Source: an uncultured Paracoccaceae bacterium (GTDB taxonomy: Bacteria; Pseudomonadota; Alphaproteobacteria; Rhodobacterales; Rhodobacteraceae). Taken from it: 64,000 bases of DNA. Below the pieces are notes generated by a model. The model was not told the DNA's origin. It searched no databases and saw only the letters and a program-made list of their open reading frames with translations. The DNA lies in NCBI GenBank assembly GCA_938005545.1, contig CALKXV010000018.1, forward strand, positions 1-64,000, written 5' to 3'. Shown here in pieces: positions 26,199 to 35,422 of the stretch (position 1 is its first letter; each line of letters begins with the position of its first letter). The translations under genes were made by a program, and so were the position numbers.

Positions 26199-27014
26199 TT
26201 ATTCGATGACCGGAACGCCGGTGGTTGCGGACAACCATTCGGTTTCAAGTGCGGCCAATGTTCCATTCTGCTTTAAGGTTTCAAGCGCCGCGTCCACGCA
26301 TTCTTTCAAGGGGTTACCCTCTTCGAACAACAATCCAAACTCGTCTGGGTTTTCGCTTCTTTCTGCCGGGAATTGGCCAAGCACCACGCCATCTTCCAAA
26401 ACAACGGCGCTGAGGTAGAGCGCGGTTGGCAGATCGAAAAGGGCCGCGTCGATCTGATTGGCCTTCATGGCTTCGACCACATCGGCATTGTCACCGTAAA
26501 GCAGGGGCTCTTTGTCGGGCTGAACGATGTCAGCCAGCATTGGCACCGCCGTGGTGTTGGCGTCTGCACCCCAGATCAGGCCCTTTAACGCGCCAATGGA
26601 CGTATCGGCACCTTTGTCGACCACGGTCTTTCGGGTCAACACGGCCATCGCAGCGGCATAGTAAGGAGCCGAGAAATCAACGATCTCGTCGCGTTCAGGT
26701 GTGATCGAAAATTGTTGGACATTGAAGTCAAAGTCCTTGACGCCCGGTTGGATTGCTTGGTCAAATGACGATCGCGTCCAGACCACCGCGCTGTCCGCAA
26801 AGCCCATTTCGTTGGCAACAGCATAAACCACAGCGGCTTCAAATCCGTTCTTAGACTCCGGTGCGTCATCCATAACCCACGGGAAATAGGCGGGATTGCC
26901 TGTGGCAACTGTCAGTTTGTTGTCAAGAAGTGTTTTGCCAGCCGCGCAATAGTTTTGGGCAAAAGCGCCCGTGGCAACAAGGCTGGACAGAATAGTTGTG
27001 AGCAAAAGTCGCAT
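26199..27014 (-). CDS. Amino acid ABC transporter substrate-binding protein
   Basis: 271-residue periplasmic protein of the SBP_bac_3 family. The ATG at 27014 gives a good signal peptide (MRLLLTTILSSLVATGAFAQ); an upstream frame to 27095 would bury it. The fold signatures are the FEAAVVYAVANEMG and VWTRSSFDQAIQPGVKDFDF, then SITPERDEIVDFSAPYY segments. The residues that normally bind the alpha-amino and carboxyl groups are not fully clear, so the ligand is open. It is the first gene of the importer operon. Confidence 0.85.
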   Translation of the reverse strand: MRLLLTTILSSLVATGAFAQNYCAAGKTLLDNKLTVATGNPAYFPWVMDDAPESKNGFEAAVVYAVANEMGFADSAVVWTRSSFDQAIQPGVKDFDFNVQQFSITPERDEIVDFSAPYYAAAMAVLTRKTVVDKGADTSIGALKGLIWGADANTTAVPMLADIVQPDKEPLLYGDNADVVEAMKANQIDAALFDLPTALYLSAVVLEDGVVLGQFPAERSENPDEFGLLFEEGNPLKECVDAALETLKQNGTLAALETEWLSATTGVPVIE

Positions 27015-27119
27015 CCGAAGTCTCCCGTTGAGATTTTGGTAAAATCTTGGGCAAGACGGCGGAAATGTCCACCACTTCTTGGTGGAAACGTTCATTGCGC
27101 ATTATGTTTTGGCACGGGC

Positions 27120-29642
27120 CTATTCGCGGGCGCGCAGCACGCGGGCCGGGCGACCAGCCAGCGGCCCCCAGGCAAAAATCAGGCCGGACACCAACGTGGC
27201 CAAGATACCCCCTAACACAATCATCACCGCTGACACGGGTTCAAAGGTATAGTCGGTTTCCATCACAAAGCGCATCACACCCCAGCCCGCAAGGCCGCCC
27301 GCCACAATGGCCACAAGGCCCGCCGCAGCACCTTGGATTGCAGCGCGGATGGCAAAGCTCCAAAGAATGGTCGACCGTTCGGCCCCAAGCGTCTTTAGAA
27401 CCGCGGCTTCATAAGTACGCGCCTGGACACCCGCCGCAGCCGCGCCAATCAACACAACGCCACCGGTTAACAAGGTCGCCAGCGCGCCATAGGTGATTGC
27501 CCCTGCGATACCGGCTAGAATTCCCGAGACGCGTTCGATGGCCTCTTTCACGCTGATGACCGTGATATTGGGATATGTACTTGATACATCGCGTAAGATT
27601 TCGATCTCCGCCTCGGGGTCGGAATATACCGTCGATATAAAACTATGGGGTGCACCGGCCAATGCGCCGGGGTTCATGGTCAGGATAAATCCGATGCCGG
27701 CCGTCGAAAAGTCGACTTCGCGAAAGCTGGTGATCGTGGCGGTGATATCGCGGCCAAGAATGTTAACGGTCATCCCGTCACCGAGTTCCAGCCCCATCTC
27801 AAGCGCCTCTTCTGTGGCAAAGCTGATGCGCGGGCCGCCCTGATGGTTTTCGGTCCACCAGGTGCCATGTGTGATGACAGTGCCGGTTGGTGGACGATCA
27901 GAATATGTGATGCCCCGGTCGCCGCGCAACACCCAGTGATCACCACCGGTTTCATTTGCGGGGCGACCGTTAATCTCGGTAATTATCCCGCGCAGCATGG
28001 GAGCGCTTTCCACGGATGAAACAGCCGGGTTTTTCGCAAGGCGCTCGCGGAAAGCGTCGATCTGTCCCGGCTGGATATCGACCATAAAAAAGGCAGGTGC
28101 GCGCTCGGGTAGGTCTTGGGCAATGGCATTTCGCAAATTGGAGTCGATTTGGCCAACCGCCGCCAGAACACTCAGACCCAAGCCCAGCGACAAGACCACG
28201 GACGTTGCTTCGCCGCCGGGGCCACCAACTGCACCAAGTGCAAGCCGTAATGCACTTTTCCCCCGAAACAGGTGCGCCATTCGGCGGGCCAACCAACGCA
28301 AGCCACGTGCGGTCACGACAAGAACCACGAAGGCCGCTATCAAACCGCCAGCCGCGCCGATGGTCAGGGTCCAAAGGCCCGAAAACATCGCGGCCAGCGA
28401 CACAAGTGCAATCACCAGGATACCAGTTGTAATGACCCAAAGCGCGCGCGGGCGACCTTGCGTGTCGCTTTCGCTGTCACGAAACAAGGTCGCGGCGCGC
28501 ATCTGCTCGACGCGGGCCAAGGGCCAAAGTGTGAAGATCAGCGCGGCCAGCGTACCATACAAGACAGCTTCGGCGAGTGGGCGAAAATGGATCGTGAATA
28601 CAGCAGGAACCGGCAATCGATCTTCGATCAGGGAGCCCGCAAGGATTGGGGTAATTGCCCCAAGGGCGAGCCCGATGATCAACCCCAGAACAGTTAGCAC
28701 GCCGATCTGAAGGAAGTAGGTCTGGAAAATCGTCCGCCCGTCCGCGCCAAGGGTTTTCAACGTCGCAATGACACTGGTTTTCTGTTCAAGATAAGATGTC
28801 ACCGCCGCGGAAATGCCGACACCGCCAACGGCCAGACCGGCAAGCCCGACCAGCACCAGAAAGCTGCTGAGCCGATCCACAAAGCGTTCGACCCCTGGTG
28901 CGCCGCGCCTCCGGTCACGCCAGCGCGCACCGGTGAAAGTTTCTTCAACCTCGACCTTAAGGTCTTCAAGGGCCGCATCGGCAGGCAGACGAAGTTTGTA
29001 TTCCGTTTCAAACAACGTGCCGGGTTGGATAAGGCCGCTGTTCTCAAGGGCTTCGCTGCGGACAATCGTACGCGGGCCAAGGCTAAACCCGCCGCCTGCA
29101 TTGTCGGGTTCGTGAACCAATGTCGCCATCAACACGAATTCTTGCGCACCAAGTTGGAACCGATCGCCGATCTCCATGCCCAAGCGGCCAATTAACAAAG
29201 GTGCCATCACGGCGCCGGGCAATCCGTCTTCGCCATCCAGCGCATCGGGCAAGTCTATGGCTGGTTCCAGTCTGACCGCGCCCAAAAGGGGATAGGCGGT
29301 GTCGACGGCTTTCACTTGGGTCAATCCACGCTCTGCTGCATCGCCGATGCCGAAAACAGCCATCGAGCGGAAATCGATTAACTCGGAAACTTCAAGCGCC
29401 TCGGTGTCCATCCATGCACGTTCTTCTGCGCTCGCAAACCGATAGGTCAATTCCAGCTCGGCGTCGCCGCCAAGAATTGTAGCGCCTTCGCGTTCCAGCC
29501 CCGCACGGATTGCTTCGCGAACACTGCCCACAGCAGCAATAGCTGCGACACCAATGATGAGACAGGCAAGGAAAATGCGAAACCCCTGCAAGCCGCCGCG
29601 TAATTCGCGCCGGGCCAAACGGGTCGCGACCGCAAGGCTCAT
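27120..29642 (-). CDS. FtsX-like ABC permease, YbbP type
   Basis: 840 residues with a membrane helix at the start, two large extracytoplasmic regions, and ten or so transmembrane segments, as in the YbbP/LolC-like FtsX superfamily. The amino part reads ARRELRGGLQGFRIFLACLI; the first FtsX domain includes SSFLVLVGLAGLAVGGVGIS and QKTSVIATLKTLGADGRTIF; the second contains YEAAVLKTLGAERSTILWSF. It overlaps the ATPase gene by four bases. The pair probably extracts or moves a lipid or hydrophobic molecule from the inner membrane rather than importing a nutrient. Confidence 0.85.
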   Translation of the reverse strand: MSLAVATRLARRELRGGLQGFRIFLACLIIGVAAIAAVGSVREAIRAGLEREGATILGGDAELELTYRFASAEERAWMDTEALEVSELIDFRSMAVFGIGDAAERGLTQVKAVDTAYPLLGAVRLEPAIDLPDALDGEDGLPGAVMAPLLIGRLGMEIGDRFQLGAQEFVLMATLVHEPDNAGGGFSLGPRTIVRSEALENSGLIQPGTLFETEYKLRLPADAALEDLKVEVEETFTGARWRDRRRGAPGVERFVDRLSSFLVLVGLAGLAVGGVGISAAVTSYLEQKTSVIATLKTLGADGRTIFQTYFLQIGVLTVLGLIIGLALGAITPILAGSLIEDRLPVPAVFTIHFRPLAEAVLYGTLAALIFTLWPLARVEQMRAATLFRDSESDTQGRPRALWVITTGILVIALVSLAAMFSGLWTLTIGAAGGLIAAFVVLVVTARGLRWLARRMAHLFRGKSALRLALGAVGGPGGEATSVVLSLGLGLSVLAAVGQIDSNLRNAIAQDLPERAPAFFMVDIQPGQIDAFRERLAKNPAVSSVESAPMLRGIITEINGRPANETGGDHWVLRGDRGITYSDRPPTGTVITHGTWWTENHQGGPRISFATEEALEMGLELGDGMTVNILGRDITATITSFREVDFSTAGIGFILTMNPGALAGAPHSFISTVYSDPEAEIEILRDVSSTYPNITVISVKEAIERVSGILAGIAGAITYGALATLLTGGVVLIGAAAAGVQARTYEAAVLKTLGAERSTILWSFAIRAAIQGAAAGLVAIVAGGLAGWGVMRFVMETDYTFEPVSAVMIVLGGILATLVSGLIFAWGPLAGRPARVLRARE

Positions 29643-30334
29643 TCGGCAGCGGCCCTTGTGTCATCAGCGGTGATTTTACCATCGGTCAGGCGCACAACAC
29701 GGCCACATCGCGCAGCCAGTTCCGGTGCATGGGTCACAAGGATCAACGTCGCGCCATATTTTTCGTTCAGGCCAAACAGCAGGTCCATAATGGCCGCGCC
29801 GGTCGTTGCATCCAGATTTCCAGTCGGTTCGTCGGCCAAAAGGATGTCGGGGCGTGGGGCTGCGGCACGGGCCAGTGCGACACGCTGTTGTTCACCGCCA
29901 GACATTTGGGATGGATAATGATGTAACCGGCCGCCCAATCCCACGGCAGACAATTCCTCGGTTGCACGCTCAAACGCGTCGGTCTGACCAGCCAGTTCCA
30001 ACGGGGTTGCCACGTTTTCCAGCGCTGTCATCGTGGGAATAAGGTGGAAGGACTGAAAAACAACGCCCATATGTTGCCTGCGGACACGAGCCAGCGCATC
30101 TTCACCCAATGCTGTTAGATCATGCCCCAGAACAGACACTTGGCCACCGGTGGCGCGTTCAAGCCCGCCAATTAGCATAAGGAGTGACGATTTGCCTGAC
30201 CCTGATGGCCCGATTAAACCCAAGGTTTCGCCGCGCGACACGTCCAGCGTGATGCCGTTTAATATGTCGACGCGGCCCGCATTGCCGTCGAGCGTCAGCC
30301 GCGCGTCTTCCAAGGACAGAATCGTTTCGCTCAT
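29639..30334 (-). CDS. ybbA: ABC transporter ATPase, YbbA/LolD type
   Basis: 231 residues with Walker A GPSGSGKSS, signature MSGGEQQRVALARA, Walker B ILLADEPTGNLD, and LVTHAPELAARC. It belongs to the MacB/LolD/YbbA class and partners the FtsX-like permease by translational coupling. It is divergent from the tesA-like esterase, the same arrangement as ybbA-tesA in enterobacteria, which argues for a shared envelope-lipid role. Its start codon overlaps the start codon of the divergent esterase. Confidence 0.88.
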   Translation of the reverse strand: MSETILSLEDARLTLDGNAGRVDILNGITLDVSRGETLGLIGPSGSGKSSLLMLIGGLERATGGQVSVLGHDLTALGEDALARVRRQHMGVVFQSFHLIPTMTALENVATPLELAGQTDAFERATEELSAVGLGGRLHHYPSQMSGGEQQRVALARAAAPRPDILLADEPTGNLDATTGAAIMDLLFGLNEKYGATLILVTHAPELAARCGRVVRLTDGKITADDTRAAAE

Positions 30335-31013
30335 GAGGGCTCCGTTCTGGCAGTCTCTAAGGGGATATGGTGCATTTCAGAAATTCCGCAACGCTGGATT
30401 GGTCACAATTCTAACGATTGGTACAGCGTGGGCTGAACCGGTAACTATCGCCGCCTTGGGTGACAGCCTGACCCAAGGCTTTGGATTGCCGAACGGCGAA
30501 GGCTTTGTCCCTCAACTTCAGGGCTGGTTGGACGAGGCAGACGCCGAAGTTGTGTTGGTCAATGCAGGCGTATCAGGGGACACAACGGCGGGGGGCTTAA
30601 GCCGGATTGCGTGGACATTGAGCGATGACGTAGACGCCTTGATCGTCGCCCTTGGGGGTAACGATTTACTGCGTGGGATCGACCCTGCTGTCAGTAGCGC
30701 GAACTTGGACGGCATTTTGAGCGAAGCGCGGGGCCGCGGAGTGCCAGTTCTGTTGGTTGGAATGGATGCGCCTGCGAACTATGGCGCAGACTTTGAAGCG
30801 GCCTTCGATGCGATGTATCCGGAATTGGCCGAAACGCACGGTGCACTATATCACCCGAACTTTTTGGGCGCATTGGCTGCGATTGGGGACCGAGCAGAAG
30901 CTTTGGCCAAGTACATGCAGCCCGATGGGATCCACCCGAACCGCGATGGTGTGGCCCTGATTGTTAAGGACATCGGGCCAGACGTGCTGAAACTTGCGGG
31001 TACCATCGACTAG
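30333..31013 (+). CDS. tesA: GDSL arylesterase/thioesterase I, TesA-like
   Basis: 226-residue exported esterase of the SGNH family. A signal-like segment (VTILTIGTAWA) precedes the catalytic Ser in ALGDSLTQGFGLP, the Gly block in LIVALGGNDLLRG with its Asn, and the Asp/His pair in DGIHPNRDG. It would hydrolyse acyl-CoA, esters or lysophospholipids in the periplasm. The only ATG that fits, at 30333, overlaps the divergent ybbA start (TCATGA); a downstream TTG is possible. The ybbA/tesA pairing is conserved in other proteobacteria. Confidence 0.85.
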   Translation: MRAPFWQSLRGYGAFQKFRNAGLVTILTIGTAWAEPVTIAALGDSLTQGFGLPNGEGFVPQLQGWLDEADAEVVLVNAGVSGDTTAGGLSRIAWTLSDDVDALIVALGGNDLLRGIDPAVSSANLDGILSEARGRGVPVLLVGMDAPANYGADFEAAFDAMYPELAETHGALYHPNFLGALAAIGDRAEALAKYMQPDGIHPNRDGVALIVKDIGPDVLKLAGTID

Positions 31014-31021
31014 GGGGAAAC

Positions 31022-31357
31022 CTAAGAAAGACCCGGTTCGTCCAATAGGTGGCGTCCGGCTTTGTCTTCGATTTCGATGACCCAAAGATCGGGGTCAAAT
31101 CCGCGCTGTTTCGCGATGCTGGCGTCCACATCTGCTTCCAAGCCTTCGCTCAACACCACCCATTGGCGTTCACCGCTCATCAGATCGAACGAGCGTTGAA
31201 AGCATTTCGCTTGCCCGTCCAGTGTGTTCAGCTTGATTAATACTGCCCCTGCCGTGTGATCGCCTTTTTGCACGACAAACGCAGGGATTGCGGCAAGGCG
31301 CGCCCGTGTCAGATAGGCGGCGATCCAGATTTCTGTGGTCAGGCGGGGCGTGCTCAT
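31022..31357 (-). CDS. DUF1491 family protein
   Basis: 111-residue cytoplasmic protein. The conserved features PRLTTEIWIAAYLTRARLA, GDHTAGAVLIKLNTLDGQA and DPDLWVIEIEDKAGRHLLDE are typical of this alphaproteobacterial family. Function unknown. It follows era directly with an ATGA overlap, the standard neighbour in Rhodobacterales, which suggests a link to ribosome maturation. Confidence 0.85.
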   Translation of the reverse strand: MSTPRLTTEIWIAAYLTRARLAAIPAFVVQKGDHTAGAVLIKLNTLDGQAKCFQRSFDLMSGERQWVVLSEGLEADVDASIAKQRGFDPDLWVIEIEDKAGRHLLDEPGLS

Positions 31358-32262
31358 GAAGCTCCGTCAGAGTAATCGAGACCCATTTCATTGTAGCGCT
31401 CTTTTTCATCCAACCAACCGGTGCGCACTTTAACCATCAAAAACAGATGCACCTTGCGCTCAAGAAAGGTGGTGATCTCTTCTCGGGCAAGGGTGCTGAC
31501 GGTTTTGATGGTTTCGCCCTTTTTGCCCAAGATAATCCCCTTGTGGCCATCGCGAACGACATAGATGATCTGGTCAATCTTCACGCTGCCGTCGGGCTTT
31601 TCTTCCCAACCTTCGGTCTCAACGGTCAACTGATAGGGCAGCTCCTGATGCAGTCGAAGAGTCAGTTTTTCCCGCGTCATCTCGGCTGCAATCATCCTGA
31701 GCGGCATATCGGCAATCTGATCTTCGGGGTAAAGCCAAGGGCCTTCGGGCAGTTCGCCGCCAAGCCAACCGCGCAAATCGTCGACGCCGAACCCTTTTTC
31801 AGCCGAAATCATGAATGTCTGTGTGAAAGGATAGCGCGCGTTCATTTTTTCCGTCAATGCAAGCAACACTTTGCTTTCAACGCGGTCGATCTTGTTGATG
31901 GCCAAGGCCACAGGTGAACGGCCTGCGCGATCTTCCATTGAATCCAAAATCGCTTCGACACCGGGTGTCAGGCCCCGGTGGGCTTCGATCATCAGAACTA
32001 CGATGTCCGCATCTGCGGCCCCACCCCAAGCGGCAGCGACCATGGCGCGGTCCAATCGGCGGCGGGGGCGAAAGAGGCCGGGCGTGTCGACGAACACGAT
32101 CTGTGCCTCGCCTTCAAGCGCCACGCCGCGAATGCGGGTCCGGGTGGTTTGCACCTTATGCGTTACGATCGAGACCTTGGCCCCCACCATGCGATTTAGC
32201 AGTGTCGATTTTCCGGCGTTTGGTTCACCGATCAGGGCCACAAAGCCCGCGCGCTTGGACAT
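31354..32262 (-). CDS. era: GTPase Era
   Basis: 302-residue ribosome-assembly GTPase. The G motifs are GEPNAGKST (G1), DTPGLF (G3) and NKID (G4), and a carboxy KH RNA-binding domain has GKKGETIK. It binds the 3' end of 16S rRNA in 30S maturation. The ATG at 32262 is chosen because GAAAGGG precedes it; an ATG at 32277 would add five residues. rnc, the common upstream partner, is not here; dctB is divergent instead. Confidence 0.95.
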   Translation of the reverse strand: MSKRAGFVALIGEPNAGKSTLLNRMVGAKVSIVTHKVQTTRTRIRGVALEGEAQIVFVDTPGLFRPRRRLDRAMVAAAWGGAADADIVVLMIEAHRGLTPGVEAILDSMEDRAGRSPVALAINKIDRVESKVLLALTEKMNARYPFTQTFMISAEKGFGVDDLRGWLGGELPEGPWLYPEDQIADMPLRMIAAEMTREKLTLRLHQELPYQLTVETEGWEEKPDGSVKIDQIIYVVRDGHKGIILGKKGETIKTVSTLAREEITTFLERKVHLFLMVKVRTGWLDEKERYNEMGLDYSDGAS

Positions 32263-32413
32263 GGATGCCCTTTCCATATGCGTTCTGCTTGGCCCATAAG
32301 GGAAAATACCACGGCGGACCAGAGCCGTTAACAAACGCAAGATGGAGCGTGTCGCCTGGTGTCATAGCGATTCCGACCTCGACCTTCCGGCAAACTTGCG
32401 AAAAAATGTACCA

Positions 32414-34147
32414 ATGACGCGGACTTTTGCCAGGATCGGGTTTCTTTTGTTCGTCGCTGTGTTCTCGGCGGGGATCTGGATTTACTCGTTCACGCAATCC
32501 CTTGAACAGCTTGAGCAACGTGGTCAATCCGACCTTGCATTGGCAACCGATAGCCTGACCAGCGAATTGGCAAGTTACCGACAGCTTGCAGTATCTCTCG
32601 CCGATGATCCGCGTTTGCAATCGCAAGACATCACACCCGAGCAACTGGCTGGTTTGTTAGGGCGTTTGACCGATTTGTCCGGCGCGCTTGATTTGGTTCT
32701 GTTGGATCGACGCTCCGGGTATCTGGCAAGTGCAGTGGGGCAAAATGCATTGGATTGGGCCAATATGCCGCTTGTTGCGCGTGCGTTTCAGGGAACTGTT
32801 GGCCGTGATCTGATCTTTGGCGATGCATATGGCCGTCGCGTATTCCTGTATTCTGTTCCGGTATTTGCTGGCGAAGCGCCGGTTCAGCGCGTTTTGGTGA
32901 TCATGATCGACTTAGAACGCGTCGAAGCTGACTTTCGGGGCAGTAACCCGGCCATTCTGATGAGCGACGACACCGGGCGGATTTTCTTTTCCAACCGTTC
33001 CGAGTTGATCCTGCAATCACGGTCTGAGTTCTTGGCGGGCAATGCTGCTCCGGTTGCGGCACGCACGCCTTTGGTGATTTTGGCGGAACGTTTCAGCGGG
33101 CACGAGCTTTGGTCGATCGCTAACGAACGATATCTGCCAGCGCGTGCCATTCACATCGAAACGGCGCTGCCTGTGATTGGGATGCGGGCCGAAGCCTTGA
33201 TCGACGCACGTCCGGCGCTCACCACCGCTTGGTTGCAGGCTGCGTTTGCGGCGACGGCAAGCTTGTTCTTTGGCGCGGTCATCACGTTTGTTGGAAGCCA
33301 GCGCCGGTCTTTGGCTCTTGCCAATGAAGTTCTGGAACGTCGCGTTGCTGAGCGGACCCATGAGTTGTCCGATGCAAACACCGCCCTTCGTGCAGAAGTG
33401 GCGGAAAGGATTGAGGCTGAACAGGCGTTGAAACGCACCCAAGATGCGTTGATCCAATCGGAAAAGCTATCGGCGCTTGGAAAAATGTCGGCGGGCATTA
33501 GTCACGAATTGAACCAACCCTTGATGGCGATCCAGTCATTTTCCGACAATGCCGAAACTTATTTGGAACGCGGTGACGTCAAGGCGGCACAATCCAACCT
33601 GAGCCGGGTGACAGATCTGGCACATCGCATGGGTCGGATCATTCGCAACTTGCGCGCATTCGCACGGCAAGAACCTGAGGCGGTGGGCGCGGTCGATCTG
33701 GTCAAGGTTGTGCGTGCTGTGCTCGATCTGGCAGACACCCGAATTCGCCAGCTTGACGTCGGTCTGACGCTCGATTTACCGGATGCGCTTTGGGTGCAAG
33801 GCGGCGACGTGCGTCTTCAACAAGTGGTTCTGAATTTGGTGACAAACGCCATCGACGCCATGGCCGAACTCCCAAACCGGCACCTGACCATTTCAGCGGA
33901 ACATGGGGCATCTGTGCGGCTATTCGTTCGCGACACCGGACCGGGGTTGACTGAACCGGCAAAGATTTTTGAACCGTTTTATTCCACGAAATCCATAGGC
34001 GAGGCAGAAGGCGTCGGGTTGGGTCTTTCGATTTCTTACGGTTTGGTCCAAAGCTTTGGAGGCAATATTGTGGGCTCGAACCTGCCTGACGGCGGCGCTG
34101 AATTCCGGGTTGAATTGAACCCCCACCTTGAGGAGGCGGCCGAATGA
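32414..34147 (+). CDS. dctB: C4-dicarboxylate sensor histidine kinase
   Basis: 577-residue membrane sensor. A helix at residues 8-28 (IGFLLFVAVFSAGIWIYSF) is followed by a periplasmic double-PDC-like sensor of about 240 residues, a second helix (LQAAFAATASLFFGAVITFV), a coiled coil, a HisKA domain with the phospho-His in GKMSAGISHELNQPLMAIQ, and an ATPase with N box VTNAIDAMAEL, G1 DTGPGL and G2 GLGLSISYGLVQ. It overlaps dctD by four bases. It is divergent from era. It is expected to sense succinate, fumarate or malate and phosphorylate DctD. Confidence 0.92.
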   Translation: MTRTFARIGFLLFVAVFSAGIWIYSFTQSLEQLEQRGQSDLALATDSLTSELASYRQLAVSLADDPRLQSQDITPEQLAGLLGRLTDLSGALDLVLLDRRSGYLASAVGQNALDWANMPLVARAFQGTVGRDLIFGDAYGRRVFLYSVPVFAGEAPVQRVLVIMIDLERVEADFRGSNPAILMSDDTGRIFFSNRSELILQSRSEFLAGNAAPVAARTPLVILAERFSGHELWSIANERYLPARAIHIETALPVIGMRAEALIDARPALTTAWLQAAFAATASLFFGAVITFVGSQRRSLALANEVLERRVAERTHELSDANTALRAEVAERIEAEQALKRTQDALIQSEKLSALGKMSAGISHELNQPLMAIQSFSDNAETYLERGDVKAAQSNLSRVTDLAHRMGRIIRNLRAFARQEPEAVGAVDLVKVVRAVLDLADTRIRQLDVGLTLDLPDALWVQGGDVRLQQVVLNLVTNAIDAMAELPNRHLTISAEHGASVRLFVRDTGPGLTEPAKIFEPFYSTKSIGEAEGVGLGLSISYGLVQSFGGNIVGSNLPDGGAEFRVELNPHLEEAAE

Positions 34148-35355
34148 GTGGTTCTGTGCTTGTTGTCGAAGATGACGAGGCTCTCCGGGACGCTTTGGGG
34201 CAAACACTTGATTTAGCAGGGTTTAATCCGGTACTTGCCAGTTCGTTTATTGTGGCCAAAGATCACATCCAACCCGACTTTGAAGGTGTGGTTCTGTCGG
34301 ACATGCGGATGCCCGGACGGGATGGCTTGTTCTTGTTGAAACATGCGCGCTCCGTTGATCCCGATCTGCCAGTGATCCTTTTGACCGGTGAAGGTGATAT
34401 TCCGACAGCGGTTGGTGCCATCAGCAAGGGCGCTTTCGACTTTCTGGAAAAACCTTGTAGCAATGATGTTTTGGTCGAAACCGTTGAGCGCGCGTTGAAG
34501 GCTCGGGCTTTGATCATTGAAAACCGTCAGTTGAAAGCGATGGTTGTGCGCGGCGACGCTGCCGAACGTTTGATTTTCGGCAAATCCGAAAAAGTTGCGG
34601 CCCTTCGCGATCATGTTCGACGCTTGGCAGCCGTTGACGAACCCGTTTTGATCGAAGGTGCTCCGGGGGCAGGGATCGACAAGGTGGCCGAGGTGACGCA
34701 TCGTCTGTCGGCGCGCGCCTCACAGCCTTTTGTCAAAGTCGCAGCGGCAGGTTTAAGCCCGGATCAATTGACGTACAAAGTCAGCGAAAGCCGGGGCGGA
34801 ACGCTCTATCTCGATCAGGTCACGGCCCTTCCGCCTGAAACTCAGTTCGCCTTGATTGACGTTCTGGATGGGGCCGAAGATACGCGTATTTTCGCGGGAA
34901 CTTTTACGTCGGCGGACACCACGCGTTTCAATCCTGATCTGCATTACCGGCTAGAAGCCTTGCGGTTGCGCATTCCTGCGTTGAAAGAACGGCCCGAGGA
35001 TATTCCTGTTCTGTTTCGTCACTATGTCTTGCAAGCCAGCGAACAAACCGGCGTCGCGCACCCGGAAATATCGGAAGAAGTCATCGCTGGATTGATGGCA
35101 CAGGACTGGCCTGGTAATTCGCGTGCCTTGATGAACGCTGCAACCCGGTTCGTTCTGGGACTTGGAACCGAACCTGACGAGGAAGACATGGGCTTGGTCG
35201 AAAAACTGGCCCGTGTTGAGCGCGCTCTATTGGTCGAGGGGCTAAGGCGTCACGACGGGAACGCAAGCTTAACAGCAGAGCATTTCAAGATTCCGCGCAA
35301 AACATTGTACGATAAATTCACCAAATACGGCATTAAGCCCAAAACCTATCGGTGA
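34144..35355 (+). CDS. dctD: DctD-type response regulator with a degenerate AAA+ domain
   Basis: 403 residues; usual DctD proteins are about 440-460. The receiver domain is intact (phospho-Asp about D53 in LSDMRMPGRDG). The central NtrC-type domain is unusual. The Walker A position reads GAPGAGID instead of a G-x4-GK-T/S loop. The segment that should carry ELFGHE and GAFTGA is missing between AAGLSPDQLT and SESRGGTLYLD. Walker B reads LYLDQ in place of LFLDE. The carboxy Fis-type helix-turn-helix (NASLTAEHFKIPRKTLYDKF) is retained. It therefore probably binds DNA but should not remodel sigma-54 polymerase. It is coupled to dctB and followed by dctPQM. Confidence 0.9.
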   Translation: MSGSVLVVEDDEALRDALGQTLDLAGFNPVLASSFIVAKDHIQPDFEGVVLSDMRMPGRDGLFLLKHARSVDPDLPVILLTGEGDIPTAVGAISKGAFDFLEKPCSNDVLVETVERALKARALIIENRQLKAMVVRGDAAERLIFGKSEKVAALRDHVRRLAAVDEPVLIEGAPGAGIDKVAEVTHRLSARASQPFVKVAAAGLSPDQLTYKVSESRGGTLYLDQVTALPPETQFALIDVLDGAEDTRIFAGTFTSADTTRFNPDLHYRLEALRLRIPALKERPEDIPVLFRHYVLQASEQTGVAHPEISEEVIAGLMAQDWPGNSRALMNAATRFVLGLGTEPDEEDMGLVEKLARVERALLVEGLRRHDGNASLTAEHFKIPRKTLYDKFTKYGIKPKTYR

Positions 35356-35371
35356 GGGGTGCCGATTCTGA

Positions 35372-35422
35372 CTGTGCGGATTTCCGCACAGCTTGTGGGT
35401 GGCTTGTCACGAATCCCGCACA
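35372..35422 (+). promoter_or_regulatory. Tandem DctD-type sites upstream of dctP
   Basis: CTGTGCGGA-TT-TCCGCACAG at 35372-35391 is a perfect inverted repeat, similar to DctD upstream sites known from rhizobia. A weaker copy (TGTCACGAATCCCGCACA, 13 of 18 positions matching) lies at 35405-35422, with centres 32 bp apart, about three helical turns. Both precede dctP by about 160-200 bp. No convincing sigma-54 -24/-12 promoter was found between them and dctP. Confidence 0.75.
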
